Source: Caenorhabditis elegans
Lineage: Eukaryota; Nematoda; Chromadorea; Rhabditida; Rhabditidae
DNA: 64,000 bases
Direction of reading: 5' to 3'
Assembly: GCF_000002985.6 (NCBI RefSeq)
Contig: NC_003283.11
Coordinates: 11,098,001 to 11,162,000, forward strand
This document shows, piece after piece, positions 51,707 to 63,891 of the stretch. Both the position numbers and the translations under genes were made by a program. How positions within the stretch are numbered: the stretch's first letter is position 1; every line of letters starts with the position of its first letter. The notes beneath the pieces are model-generated. The model saw only the letters and a program-made list of their open reading frames with translations, had not been told where the DNA came from and did not search any database.

Positions 51707-53244
51707 ATGAGCCACCCATCAAAAACCTATTTTCAAAACGTTGATACACATGATGAATACAATGATGAAGCAGCTGGTGCACCTGAAATGACTGGAACAC
51801 TTTCAAAACAATTTCAACCAAAAAAGTACAAAGACGGTACAAAAATGTGGAACGCGGAGCAACAAGAAGAAACTTATTCGTATACTCCATTCAAAGCTGC
51901 CACATTGAATAGAACCCCAAAGCCTACAAGAGACTCAGTTCACAGTGGAACTCTCCGACCACCAAAGATGTCTCCATTCGTATATGCAACAGATGAATTT
52001 AGTCCACCATCAGCACCTGCTACCCCAAAAATTGGAAGAACACGTCCAGAAAGTGCAGCTGGAACAATGACTCGAGAACAGAAGCTCACATGGGGAAGAC
52101 CTCCTCCAGCATCACATTTTAGATCAGCTTCTTCAATGAGTCATGGAAGACAACCACACCATGGAAGTGAATTTGTTCCATTATCAATGGTTGCTCCACC
52201 AATGCATCCAATGGCTCAACAATATCAATCATTTAACACAATTCCAAGAGGAGATCAACAAATGCAACAAAGGGAAGCAATGCATTCTCATTCTGGTCCA
52301 TTTTATCCACTAGGAACACCACAAGTTAGTTTTTCAATAATGAAACATTAATTTTTCTTTTCGTTTGTAAAAATACTTTTTAAAAACATAAACTAGAAAG
52401 TCTGAAAATAATGTTTCGACTATATTGTTTATAATTCCAGATTCATTCAAGGCCACCATCGGCAGTCCCATCAATGGGTCATCCAGTTCCATTATCTCAA
52501 ATGGGAGCATTTGTGCCACCAATGCTTGAACAAAAGCCATCACCGCGAGCAGTTACCGCTCAGCTTGCAATTAGAACACCTTACCTCAACTGGAATATGA
52601 TTAGTATTGTGTGTTGTTTACAGGTAACTTTTTAAAACTTTTATCCTAGTTTGAACAGGAACAAGTTCTTAAATCTGTTTGGAAAGTTATAAAACTTCAA
52701 GGTACTAAATCAAATATGATTCCAGGTGATGGCTTGCCTTGGAATCTTCTTAGTAGGAGTTTCACGAATCTTTTACGGTGCCCTTTGGGCTATTGGAATT
52801 GAAATAATTTTTGCGACGGTTGCATTATTCCCATCACTGGCTGGTATTTATGCAGTTAAGAAAGGCAGCTATTCTGCAGCGATCTTCTGTTTTACTGCAA
52901 ATGCGATGGAGAACGTGGTTGCCGTTGTGCCATTCCTTTTTGGTCAGTAGAAATATATACTACTTTATGATAAATATCAAATTTCAGGTCTTTTCCCAGT
53001 TTTTCCATACATCTTTCCTAAAGCTGATGGAAAACTATTTGTTTCTGATAATGAGCCAATTCTTCTTGATCTGTTACTTAGCTTTCTGGTAATTCTGCAA
53101 ACAATTTTGGCCTTCTACATGTCAGTTCTTGGATGCAAAGCAGGGGGTGCCGTTATGAGTTCAGTTGATGAGATCAAGCTACAAAATAATATGAAGGCGG
53201 CATTCGAAGAAGGCCATGATGGACTCCCATTTAAAACTATTTAA
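51707..53244 (+). CDS. Four-TM membrane protein with disordered N-terminus
   Basis: Four exons: 51707-52324, 52441-52623, 52726-52942, 52988-53244; 424 aa. I do not recognise the family firmly. Residues 1-255 are disordered, rich in Pro, Ser, Met, Gln and His, with many SP/TP sites. Four hydrophobic segments follow (starting near [47 protein letters not shown] and [16 protein letters not shown]), then a 40-residue polar tail. The layout resembles tetraspan proteins such as Sanpodo-like or MS4A-like families; this is only a topology resemblance. The frame is open 84 nt upstream of the chosen ATG, but the TTTTCAG at 51698-51704 favours starting at 51707. AATAAA is at 53285-53290. Confidence 0.8.
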
Positions 53245-53338
53245 CATCACCATAAAAATATATATTTTCTCAATTTATCTATAGAATAAATTAATAATTC
53301 AAAAAAATAAACAATTATTATTATTACTTGATTATCAA

Positions 53339-54430
53339 TCAAAATCTAATGCTGGCTCTTGAGTCTGATACATCATTTTGCTGTTGAGTCGGTCCCACAC
53401 GGGAATTGTGTGGCGCTACGTCAACGACTGCAGACCCTAATCCGAATATTTTCCGAATTCGGGTTCTGATCTAAAAACGAGTAAATTAGTCATTTCAAAA
53501 TAAAAAGTTGAACTGACCGGTTCACAGAGAGCAACAAGAAGCCATGGTTGCATGACAGTGAATAAATCACTGATGATCGGAAGGACATAGGTGTGAAAAG
53601 TGCTGTACATCGGAGAATTCGGATATTCATTCAGAACAAATGTTATAAAGGCTCCAAGAGTTTGCACAGCCGAAGTTACAGTAATGAGAATTAGAAAATT
53701 GGCTTCTGAGATTGAAAAATAATTTGAATTCTTAAGAAAAAAAAATTACAAGCTTACCCATGTTTGCCTTCATCTCAATTGAAGCCTTCCAGACAATGGA
53801 GCAACTTTTGATGTTACAAATAAGAGAACATAGAGTACATACTCCTTGAAAATAGATCAGTGGGGTGAACAATAAGTTTGTGGGCTGTAAATGATGGTTT
53901 CATTCATGTTTAAAAGATTTTCAAAATAAACTAACTAAGTCACATCTAAGAACAAACGTATCATCAGATCTATTTCCAAATTGGCATGTACTGTAGAAAA
54001 GCTGACTAGTGTTGATAAATGGGAGCAGATTAATAGCGAATATCAAAATAAATGAGTATTTGATCCAAAGTCGTTCAAATAAAAAGTGATTCCAAATGAT
54101 CGAAAGACGATTAATTGAGATGATGGAAGTAATAGCATATTGTACATATGACATGTTGTACATCAAGGAATACATTATGTTTAAAGTGAAATTATTTTCA
54201 AGCATCAAGTATATCGATGACAATGCACATGTCTGACACGTCACAGATGAAAGTTTAAGTGTATAAAATGTGATGCCTGTTGTTAAAGTATTCATCAAAA
54301 AATCAAGCAAATACCAGACAAAAAAAGATGATTTGAACTTTTTCCAATGTTTTATTATTACATAAACAGTGATGAGGTACAGTATCATAGAGGGAATCAA
54401 GTAGAACAGAGTGATCAAGAAGAACCACAT
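53339..54430 (-). CDS. Serpentine chemoreceptor, srg class (copy A)
   Basis: Exons 53936-54430, 53758-53884, 53518-53705, 53339-53470; 313 aa with all frames intact. Srg landmarks: FYLIPSMILYLITVYVIIKHW, the paired cysteines in SVTCQTC, MSYVQYAITSIISINRLSII, and FLIL...VLPIISDLFTVMQPWLL before a basic tail (IRTRIRKIFG). Seven hydrophobic segments are expected. Srg receptors are nematode GPCRs used in chemosensory neurons. It is the first of four tandem srg genes on this strand and converges with the four-TM gene, with stop codons under 100 bp apart. The C-terminus is longer than that of its neighbours. Confidence 0.88.
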
Positions 54431-55060
54431 TTAAAGAAATTTGGAGCAAAATGAGAAGTTGCAAAAAAAAAGAGTAAAAATTTATACTCATTGAATCATG
54501 GATCCCTAGAGATGTTTAAAGGGCGCGGAGATTACATAAAAGTGTAAGATTAATAATGAGTTCCCGGTAGGAGCCTATGTGTTTGAAGCAACATCTAGGC
54601 GACTCATTGAGGCCGGAATCAAACAATTGTGAAGCATGCAGATGTTAACCATAAGATGTGCGACGTGTTTTCGAATCTGAAAATAAATGTTGAAAGTTAT
54701 AACAGATTTCAGAAGGTGGAGCAAAGGTAGCTTAAAATTGGTGGATTACAAAATTGACACCTTAAAAAAGACGTTTCATTCGAGGTCTGAACATTTTTTA
54801 AAGCCTACTACTACACAGACTCAATCAAATCATAATTGTCTTGATTTTTCCCATCTACATTTATTGAACTTTCATACTTCACAAATCACAGTTTATTTTT
54901 GCTATAACATCACTTTAAGAGACACTTATGAACTCTCATTAGGTTAAATCAACGTTCAAGGTTCAAAATTACATTAGTTAGATCCAAAAATTTGAACCTA
55001 AATTTATGACTAATCAGATCATACATATTCTGCAGTTTAGTCTCTTGAAATTTGGAAACA
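54431..55060. other. Intergenic between srg A and srg B
   Basis: Mostly promoter-size A/T-rich sequence. It contains a possible alternative last exon of srg B (54974-54997) and no separate gene. Confidence 0.4.
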
Positions 55061-57653
55061 TCACTTTCTATGTCTACACGCAGTACATATCCCGAAGGTA
55101 TTCCACAAAATACTTACTCCTTTACAGAAAATAATAAGAAGGGTTGGCTGGATCAGGGACAAAGCATCACTGACATATGGGAGAGCTGTGTTGGTTACTT
55201 TGTAGGTTGTCGAGTCAGAAGCTGCACTTTTCATAGCAAGAGTCAAAATTGTTCCTAAAACTTGAATGGCACTGGCGAGAGCAGTTACAATGAAGAAATT
55301 GTATTCTGAGATTTTGAATTCAATTTTTTTTAACCGGAGAGATGAATATAACTCACCTAGGTTTTTTGGTTTAAACGGGAATGTTCGAATTTTCAAGTAA
55401 CTGATAAAATTGCTAATCATAGTTACGACCGTACATGATACCATAAAACAGCTCAAGGTGGTAAATATATCCTTGATGTTCTGTAATTGAATTTTATCAA
55501 CAACTCTTGATATAAACTGGACTTACATATTTACTTGCCAAAGAAAATTTGTCAGCCACTGCGTTGTATTGAAAGTAGGTATCATACAGAAAAATATGAT
55601 AGGTTACAAAAAATGGAACTATAAATATCACCCCCATTACAACCCAACCATGTCGTCTCCATAACTGAAAAAAGTAGAGTTACCGTATTTCTTCTACAGT
55701 GCTCCACATAATGATACGGCCACCCCCAAATTTTGGTATAACTCAAAACTGGGTTGAGATAGCAAAACATAGTTTCTTGTGAAAATGTTCGCTGTACTGG
55801 CTAACTTCCAGATAAGTATTGGAAATATACCTGAACCGTTCGTAAAAAAAGATAAACCATTTTTTCATGAAAAACCATATAAAAAAACACAAAATGATAC
55901 GGCCACCCTTGGTTTTTGTTTTCTTTTTTCGTTTTTTTTGCAATTTTTTTTGCTAAACGTTAGGTTTCATGTTCGTTTGTGTTTTTACAGCTATGGGTCG
56001 TGGAATATCTTTAACTGACTACGAAAAAGGACAAATTGTGCAAAATTATCTCAAGGCTTCTCGGATCGTCAGATTTTTCGTGATTTGAAACGTTTGAGAG
56101 ATATGATCACTCGATATGCTTCAAATCCTGCCGCTTATTGCACCAAAAAGTCTTCTGGTCGCCCACCACTCCTTTCTGGTAGAGACAAGCGAAAAATCGT
56201 TCGTCGAGCATTCAATTGAACAGTGACTTGCTCGAAAAGTAGAAGCGAGATGAACCTGGCAGTGTCTGTTGAGACCGTACGTCGTGTCCTTCGAAGTCCC
56301 AGTTTATCAAAAGACGAAAATTAATAAAGGCTAATTTCATTACCGAAAAAAAAAAACCAAAAACTGGGCTTGAATAATTATACCATAATCCTCACTTGTC
56401 TCCGTTAGTTCTCTGGCTGATTTAAGCAAACTGAATACGATTTTGGCAGTGTTTTTCGGTAATGAAATTAGCCTTTATTAATTTTCGTCTTTTGATAAAC
56501 TGGGACTTCGAAGGACACGACGTACGGTCTCAACAGACACTGGCAGGTTCATCTCGCTTCTACTTTTCGAGCAAGTCACTGTTCAATTGAATGCTCGACG
56601 AACGATTTTTCGCTTGTCTCTACCAGAAAGGAGTGGTAGGCGACCAGAAGACTTTTTGGTGCAATAAGCAGCAGGATTTGAAGCATATCGAGTGATCATA
56701 TCTCTCAAACGTTTCAAATCACGAAAAATCTGACGATCCGAGAAGCCTTGAGATAATTTTGCACAATTTGTCCTTTTTCGTAGTCAGTTAAAGTTATTTC
56801 ACGACACATAGCTGTAAAAACACAAACGAACATGAAACCTAACGTTTAGCAAAAAAAATTGCAAAGAAAACGAAAAAAGAAAACAATAACCAAGGGTGGC
56901 CGTATCATTTTGTGGATTTTTTTATATGGTTTTTCATGAAAAATGGTTTATCTTTTTTTACGAACGGTTCAGGTATATTTCCAATACTTATCTGAAAGTT
57001 AGCCAGTACGGCGAACATTTTCACAAGAAACTATGTTTTGCTATCTCAACCCAGTTTTGAGTTATACCAAAATTTGGGGGTGGCCGTATCATTATGTGGA
57101 GCACTGTATTAGTATGGCTGCAATACTATTTTTGGAAGGTCTTCCCGCTTGCAATACTATTAAGGAGTGTAATACTAATTTTCGGAGGTTATTCGAGGGG
57201 CAATACTAATAGGGAGTGCAAGTCTAATAGGGAGGCCATACTAATAGAAGAAATACGGTAAATACTTTAAAAAGGTAGTTTTACCTGTTCAAAAAATTTG
57301 GGGTACAATACAATCGACATTCGATTTATTGCTACTGTTGTAGTCAATCCATATTGTACAAAAGCCATGTTGAATTGGATGACAAATTGGAATTGGCTCA
57401 TAAATGATGGAACAGATTGTTCTTGGAAATATTTGTGAAGGGTACATTCAGCACAGGTCGCAGTTGGCATTTTAACAGAAAACATTGCATTTACGAACGT
57501 GATGGTGTTGATGATGAATTCAAAAATATAGAACTGATAGAAAGAAGATTTTACATTTTTCCAGTGGAGTATAATTATCACTACAGTAACCGCATATAAT
57601 GTCAAAGACGGAACTGCATAGATCAAAGAGATAGTGACACAATTCAGACTCAT
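55061..57653 (-). CDS. Serpentine chemoreceptor, srg class (copy B)
   Basis: Exons 57285-57653, 55527-55664, 55357-55480, 55061-55305; 291 aa as modelled. It has SLIYAVPSLTLYAVTVVIII, ATCAEC, MAFVQYGLTTTVAINRMSIV and ALPYVSDALSLIQPTLL. The C-terminus is ambiguous: reading through to TGA at 55061 gives a Cys-rich end, while splicing at GGA|GTAAGT to a short exon at 54974-54997 (VQIFGSN) would resemble the basic tails of its neighbours. Intron 1 is 1.6 kb because it holds a nested pair of transposable elements (55681-57261); the coding frame is not disturbed. Confidence 0.82.
55681..57261. repeat. Outer CTATTAGT-family repeat, split by an insertion
   Basis: The left end TACCGTATTTCTTCTA (55681-55696) and right end TAGAAGAAATACGGTA (57246-57261) are inverted copies, but 1.4 kb of a different element separates the left end from its continuation at 57109. 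Without that insert the repeat would be about 170 bp, running from TTCTTCTATTAGTATGGC to GCCATACTAATAGAAGAA. It is related to the repeats at 7101-7177 and 61170-61749. Confidence 0.8.
55697..57106. mobile_element. Palindromic Tc1/mariner-like element, decayed
   Basis: Starts CAGTGCTCCACATAATGATA, ends with its exact complement, and is flanked by TA at 55695-55696 and 57107-57108, the Tc1/mariner target duplication. Each half (55697 to about 56345 and about 56455 to 57106) holds an inverted copy of the 5' part of a transposase-like frame, with starts at 55993 (+) and 56809 (-), beginning with an HTH-like segment resembling the Tc3 N-terminus. Both copies have stops and lack the DDE catalytic part, so the element is non-autonomous. 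The two halves meet head-to-head with a central spacer of about 100 bp. Confidence 0.88.
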
Positions 57654-59089
57654 AACAAAATGAGAAATGAGACAGAACCACCGACAGCGTCCTCATTGAA
57701 TGATACTTGAGAATTCTCGGGAGATATGACGAACTGCTTGTTTTGCACACACAAAAATAAGGTTGCTCCTAGAGAATCCCATTTACGTCTTTTAGAGATA
57801 AATATTACAATTTCCCATAAAAATAAAACATGTCGGCTGACATCTCTCTGTCCTAACCTTCTATTGCCAAGAACATTTCAGATTAACAGTTTCCGTCAAA
57901 ATAAATATGAAAATGAACGTCCCAAATTGTATAACTAAAAGCTTTCAGAACTACAGAATGAGGGAATCTATGCGTTAAAATGGAATGAAGTCACTTTATT
58001 GAGTTTGAACAGGTTTGAAATGTGCACATGTGTTCTTTTTCATTAATTTCGAACATTGTGCACACGTTCCACAGAGTTCGTGATTTTGCCCACTTTTTGA
58101 AACATCTGGAATTCACGTTCGTGTATTTTTGAAATTTGCAGAACCACGTCAAATATCCCGACATTGGTTTTTCCAACTCAGATCATAACTACTAAAACTA
58201 TATCAGAAATTGCTCAAAAGTCTTAAATTGGTTGTGGAGTGGAGGCGAACCAAATCGTTCATGCGGTTGGTTAAATTTTTGGTGTTGTAGTAATGTTGCA
58301 AAATGTATTTGAATACAGTTATGAAGCCATTTTTCTACACTTCTTAATTTTCCGACACTACTTAGCCCCATTCAAAACAATTATCAATTTATGATATCTC
58401 CCAAGTAGTATTGTTTTGATGTCAAATTTAGTTTTCGTGTCATTTTACCAATCGAACGTCTGTTCTAACATCCAAGTAATCAGCGTTAAATTTCCAAAAT
58501 GTATTATTCCATCTTCCATCTTGAAAGTAACTGGCAATCACATAACTCAAAACACTGAAAATTGTTTAAAAATAGTGGATTTTATTCAAATAACTTTTTC
58601 AGCCATTTCTGACAATTTATTTTCAAAAATCGATAAAAATCCTTTTTAATGTTCTTCGAAAAGATAAATTACTCAAGTCAATCTAGAAACCATGAAAGCG
58701 TTTTGAAACAGTAAACAATCCCTTGCTCGCATACGCTTTTAATGGTCACATGATGAAAGTTGGCTAGACAAAGCATTTTTAATTGTAATGTGCACTAATC
58801 AACTTCACGCGTCACAATTATTGCTGATTAGTCAACTGTCTGCACTTTGAATGAATATAATAAAATGTTAGTTAGAGAATACTCACTGATAATCTCAAAT
58901 TCTGTTAAAAGACAATAAGACATGAAAATTTAGGGACAGTTATGATCACCAGTTTGTTTTTTAGTCTTTCGATACAATACACTATATAGAAAATTTTATT
59001 TAGTGAGAAACTTCTTCTTAATATTTTGAAACATTGCAAAAAAAGTTGAGAACAGTTTCAAATGTTTTTGGAAGTTGAGAACCCAATCG
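57654..59089. other. Intergenic between srg B and srg C
   Basis: No supported gene. Open frames at 58416-58649 and 57726-57938 lack coding character and splice context. Confidence 0.5.
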
Positions 59090-60739
59090 CTAGTTTGTAA
59101 TTGATTGAACTTGAACAAGTTGTACTTTTTTGTGGATTCCAAAAATAGATTTCACTTCCTTTCTGATCTGAATATTTTAAAAATTAAATTTGGAAATTGA
59201 CAAGGAAATTGTCTCTGAAAAGGGCCAGGCCGAAAAAGTAAGGAATAAATGCTATTCCTGTCTCTGTTAGAAATAAAACTCACTGCATTACTGAAAAATA
59301 GTAACAACCAAGGTTGAACTAGAGATAATCCATCACTGACAAAGGGCATGATTGTTGACAGTATAGGGTAAATTGATGTTCTGAATTTTAAAAGAATAAC
59401 TGTAACAATTGCTCCAATAAGTTGAAATAATGTTGTAATAGACATAATAATCAAGAAATTAGATTCCGCTTTCTTCCTTTGAATATTCAAACTTCTCAAA
59501 AATATGACACTGGCTGCATTGAATAAAATTGAAAGAACTGTAAGTATACACAAAGATGGAATAAGAATGTTGTAGATATCATTGAATGGCTGCAAAATGG
59601 CTTTAAACTTCGACAAAATAGTTAACCTACAAGATTGGGAGTTACCAAAACATAAATATCACGAGTGGAGTATCTTATTTCAGACTCCATTATAACTACT
59701 TTGTAAGTGGAAAGAAATGGTAGAAAATAAATGAGTACAACAAAAAGCCATGTGAACTTTTTCCAAATCTAAATTTTTACATGAATATGTGTGTTTGTTT
59801 GTTGGTTTGTTTACCGGTTCAAACACTTTGTGATTTATTAAAACAGTTAGACGATTCAAAGAAACCATAGTTGTTAGAGAATATTGAACGTAAGCCATAT
59901 GAAATGACATTGCAGAAATAAATGACAATGGAGCGAAATCGCCTAAATATGTTTATAGATTTATTTAATTTTTTTTGTTGTTTAATACGTCGAATTTTAA
60001 ACAATCATTTTTTAATGTATACCTTGATATTGATTACACCTCTCCATTATATTATTTGTTTGTTTTCCTAAATATTTTCAAAAGAAATATATTTTCCATT
60101 TAAATTTCTTCCAACTTTCCTAAATTCTTTGAAAATGCCACGGGAAAATTTTGATAACATCACGAGTTGATTTTTATCGAGTTTTTTGTGAGCAAATTAG
60201 TTTTGCAAGAATGCAAAAACTTTTTAGATAGCGAATTAAATAACCAATGGAACACTGCAGAACTCTCAAAAAGTTAATAAAACGTATAATTTGCTAGACA
60301 AGAAGGAAGTTAGATTATCATTTGTGACTAATGGAGATTTGCACGATTGTTTTAATCATCAGTTTGATATAATTTAAACGTAAAGAATTTTATTGTTATC
60401 CAAATTTCAGATTTTTTTTTGGAAAAATTATCTGTTACAAAATAATCACAAACGAGCCAAACCCAGTCTCATAAAAAATGGTGCCAACAAGCAATCATAA
60501 CAGGTAATACTGCCAAGTCTCAATATTACAAATGCGATGATAAATGTGAAGGTGTTCATTAGAGCATCAAATATGTAGATTCCAAAAAATGAAGAATCAA
60601 AAATTTTTCTGTGGGTTATTATAACAAAAGAAGTTAATAGATAAAGTGCAATAGATGGTAAACCATAAATAGTGGAAGATATGACAAGAATCAGATCAGT
60701 ATTCATTTTAGCTTTGTTCTTAAAAATGAATGAGTCCAA
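59090..60739 (-). CDS. Serpentine chemoreceptor, srg class (copy C)
   Basis: Exons 60463-60739, 59815-59942, 59646-59768, 59284-59589, 59090-59167; 303 aa. Srg signatures: TIYGLPSIALYLLTSFVIIT, SITCYDCLLAP, FHMAYVQYSLTTMVSLNRLTV, IWKKFTWLFVV, and MPFVSDGLSLVQPWLLLFFSNA. The last exon (IRKEVKSIFG...) gives a basic tail parallel to copies A and D, so I prefer splicing at GCA|GTGAGT over the longer read-through frame that ends at 59152. Intron 1 is 520 bp with a weak donor (GTTTGG). Protein looks intact. Confidence 0.85.
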
Positions 60740-61169
60740 ACTTTAGGCTTCTGGAAATTTAAGATTTTCGATAAAAACCTGGGAAATTGAACAATGGCTC
60801 TAGAAAAGAATATTCGGAATGTCAAAAAAAAGTTAATGGGAAATGTAAAACTGCAAAGCTATTGTTTCGGTGGTTGAAAGATTTAATCGAGTATTACAAT
60901 GAGTGTTTCAAATACTTTTTTCTCAATATGCGTATTGAATTACAAGTTTTTTAAAAATAAACATGATTGAATATGTCAGTAATTCGTGCACAAGGAGACT
61001 TTAAAAAAGTTTCCTCTTTCGAATAATCAAAACTTACGCGCTTCAACGGGTTACAAGATTTTATTATTTTATTTAAATTTACGCATCGCCGCTCAGTCTC
61101 GCTGTTCAACAAATTGAACGACATCAAGGACCAGTCTATTTATTCGCGTAACTTTTAACATTTATTACT

Positions 61170-61749
61170 TACCGTATATTCTCTATTAGTGCTGCATCTC
61201 CAGTAGTACTGCAGTCTCTAATAGTGCTGCATTCAAAAAAGGTCCGAAAAATAGTGCTGCAGTCTCTATTATGGGGTTATTCAAGTAGTGTCGGAAAATT
61301 AAAAAGTGTAGAAAAATTACGTCACAACCTTATTCAAGTAGATAAAAACATGTATTTAAATACATTTGTGACGTCACAAATGTATTTAAATACATTTTGC
61401 TACATTACTTGAATAACCCCATTAGTGCTGCACCCCATTTTCTATTGAAAGAGTAACTTGACAGTTTCGCTATTTTTTGGTATTTTTTTGTATATTTTTG
61501 ATGATTTTTTGATAATTTACGAAAGTAATTGAATTATTGGGTCTGTTTGTTACAAAAGTTCGCAATTTTTATGAATTTCTGCTTAAAAAATGAGCTTTTG
61601 TGACTAAAAACTAGTGATCTATAATTGAAAAAAGCCGTTCGAAAATTAATGCTGCAGTCTCCTGTATTACTGCAGTTTCTAATAGTGCTGCATTAAAAAA
61701 GAACCTGGAAATTAGTGCTGCATGCAGCACTAATAGAGAATATACGGTA
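61170..61749. repeat. CTATTAGTGCTGCA-family inverted repeat
   Basis: Ends are inverted: TACCGTATATTCTCTATTAG at left and its complement at right. Inside, the unit AGTGCTGCA next to CTATTAG or CTAATAG recurs many times. It is interrupted at 61272-61431 by another element. Same family as the repeats at 7101-7177 and 55681-57261. No transposase. Confidence 0.82.
61272..61431. mobile_element. 160-bp palindromic element with TTA duplication
   Basis: Starts TGGGGTTATTCAAGTA and ends TACTTGAATAACCCCA. The centre is a palindrome around TTTGTGACGTCACAAA flanked by ATGTATTTAAATACAT. It is flanked by TTA at 61269-61271 and 61432-61434. Removing it and one TTA restores the motif TCTCTATTAGTGCTGC seen elsewhere in the same repeat, so it is a later insertion. 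Confidence 0.85.
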
Positions 61750-62451
61750 TATGGGTGCTTCATGTGTTTACTAACCCGAAAGAATTGTGTTTTTTTTTGA
61801 AAATTAAAGTTTCACATTCAACAAAACCTCATTTCTTAAAAAAAGTTCCCAAACCATCATAGCAAATCACACTTCCGAGTTGAATGGATGCATTTACTTT
61901 ATGAAAAATTCTATAAGAACATCGAATATAAAAATTTAAAATTTGTATGCTTTATTATGAGAAAAAAACATTAAAACTAACAATGGTGTGGGAGGTACAC
62001 TGAACAATATGGAAACACTACACTTTTCGTAGAAGCTTTATTTTTAAGTGTCGTTCACAACAATTATGAAAATAACTGTATCTCAGTTCAAAATTACTTC
62101 ATCAGAAACAATTCGTCTCTAATTCTGAAAGTTGTCGCAAAACAAATTATAAAATCGATGAGCTTATCATCCGTTAAAGTATTCCTGTTGTTACATTTTA
62201 GGGAGATGAGTTCAAAATTTCTCAAAGCTAGTCAGCATGTTTTATTTTTGTTTGACCTCTGAAGAACGGGAAAAATTGTGTGATCTGATTTTGAAATCTC
62301 GAGAACATGTTGTTGTGTGTATTGGACATTCTGCTATCCGTGCGGTCTTAGGAAACTTCAAAAATATACTTAAAAGGAACTAGCTACGCTTGACGAACAC
62401 AGTTGTAGCAACTGAACAGAAAAAATCGAGCCAAAAAAAATAAATATAAAT

Positions 62452-63891
62452 TTAGTTGGTCACAGATCGGACAATCACGAATGTTCCTTGGCTTCCTTGC
62501 TGATATCCGAGAACTTGCTTTATTCTTCTTCTCATCTGAAAAAATGGATTGTTAAATTTATTTTGAACTTTTTTGGTTTTCACAACCTACCGTACTACTG
62601 AAAACCACAAGAAGCCATGGTTGTACAAGAGTGAGCCCATCACTAACAAATGGAAGAAATGAAGCAAGTGTTGCAGCTATTCTGTTAGCTGAGAAATAAA
62701 CTCTTGCAACACTGAGAACACATCCAAGTAGTTGAACAGCACATGTTATTGCCATTATTGAAATAAAATTCTTCTCAACTTTTCCACGTTTTTGTGTTTT
62801 CAAATGACGCAATGAGACGAAACTTGTAACATTAACAAGTACTGAGGAGACACTTACAACTACCATAAATGGAATCAAATATATAAAAGTGTCAGGAATT
62901 GGCTGAAATAATTTCATTTATCGCAGAAACTCAACGATCAATTGTTTCAGTGAGAATGTTTTTTCAAAAGTTCCAGAAAATTGGCTGGGAATTATTTTTG
63001 CTTTTCAAATGTAAGTTTCCAATAGCCTAGGTTTCTTTTAAAACATCTAAAAAGTTAATTACCATTTCAGTTGCAAAGGAATAACTGTCAGATTCTGAAT
63101 CGTAGGTAACTTTTGTTGAATATTTAAAACACCGATGTGTATCAGCAAATGGAAAGGCAAAAACCACAAACATAATGAACCAAGTGAATTTTCTCCAAAT
63201 CTGAAATTTCTTCCATAAACAAAGATAAAATTATTGTTCAATATCCAACCGGTTCAAATGTTTTATAATTCCAAAGAACACTTAATCTATTGACAGAGAT
63301 TAGAGCAGTTGTGCTATACTGTACATATGCCATGTGATAGCTCATTGCCGTAAAGAAATTCATTGGAAAGTTGTTATCTGAAAGCGGTTCATTTTCCCAA
63401 AAATTGAATGTTTTAGTTATAGAACTAACGTAGTAAATTTAAGCTAGTCTAGACCAAAAAAATATTTCAACGTAAGCTCTCAAAATAGTTGTTCTGTTGG
63501 TAGTACTCCCCTTATTGTTTTTATCCAGAACAGGACGTGTGATTTAATTTTATTTCTCAAGACAACTTGATTTGTGACATTTATTCAATTTTTCTTTGTA
63601 TTGTTAACAAAATTGTGTATTTTTTTTACAAAAAAAAAAAAACTCACCAAAAAACATATATACAGGAACCATGAGACAGTCAAAGCATGTGATACTAGTC
63701 AAACGTAACATGAACAATCCCACAAAATATGTGAACAGATTCATAAATCCATCATATACAAAAAGATTGAAAAACGAGGAGTCAAATGTTTTTCGACATC
63801 TTAGAATTGTATAAATTGTTATTCCATACAATGCAACTGATGGGATTGAATAGCAAAAAGAAAATAGAAGCGATATCCATGATGTCCACAT
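62452..63891 (-). CDS. Serpentine chemoreceptor, srg class (copy D)
   Basis: Exons 63648-63891, 63250-63377, 63063-63200, 62591-62902, 62452-62535; 301 aa, intact. It shows FCYSIPSVALYGITIYTILR, SITCFDCLMVP, YHMAYVQYSTTALISVNRLSV, IWRKFTWFIMFVV, LPFVSDGLTLVQPWLLVVFSST and a basic tail (MRRRIKQVLGYQQG). Exon boundaries match copy C one for one, pointing to tandem duplication. The region 63892-64000 would be its promoter and continues beyond the window. Confidence 0.9.

Larger units (their letters stand above)
60740..62451. other. Intergenic between srg C and srg D
   Basis: Dominated by the repeat at 61170-61749. The remainder is A/T-rich and shows no gene. Confidence 0.5.

Noticed and set aside
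55993-56340. Possible active transposase gene in the Tc1-like element
   Set aside because: Both inverted copies contain stops and lack the DDE catalytic region, so only a remnant is annotated.
59152-59283. Longer read-through C-terminus for srg copy C
   Set aside because: Splicing GCA|GTGAGT to the exon at 59090-59167 gives a basic tail matching copies A and D, which the read-through does not.
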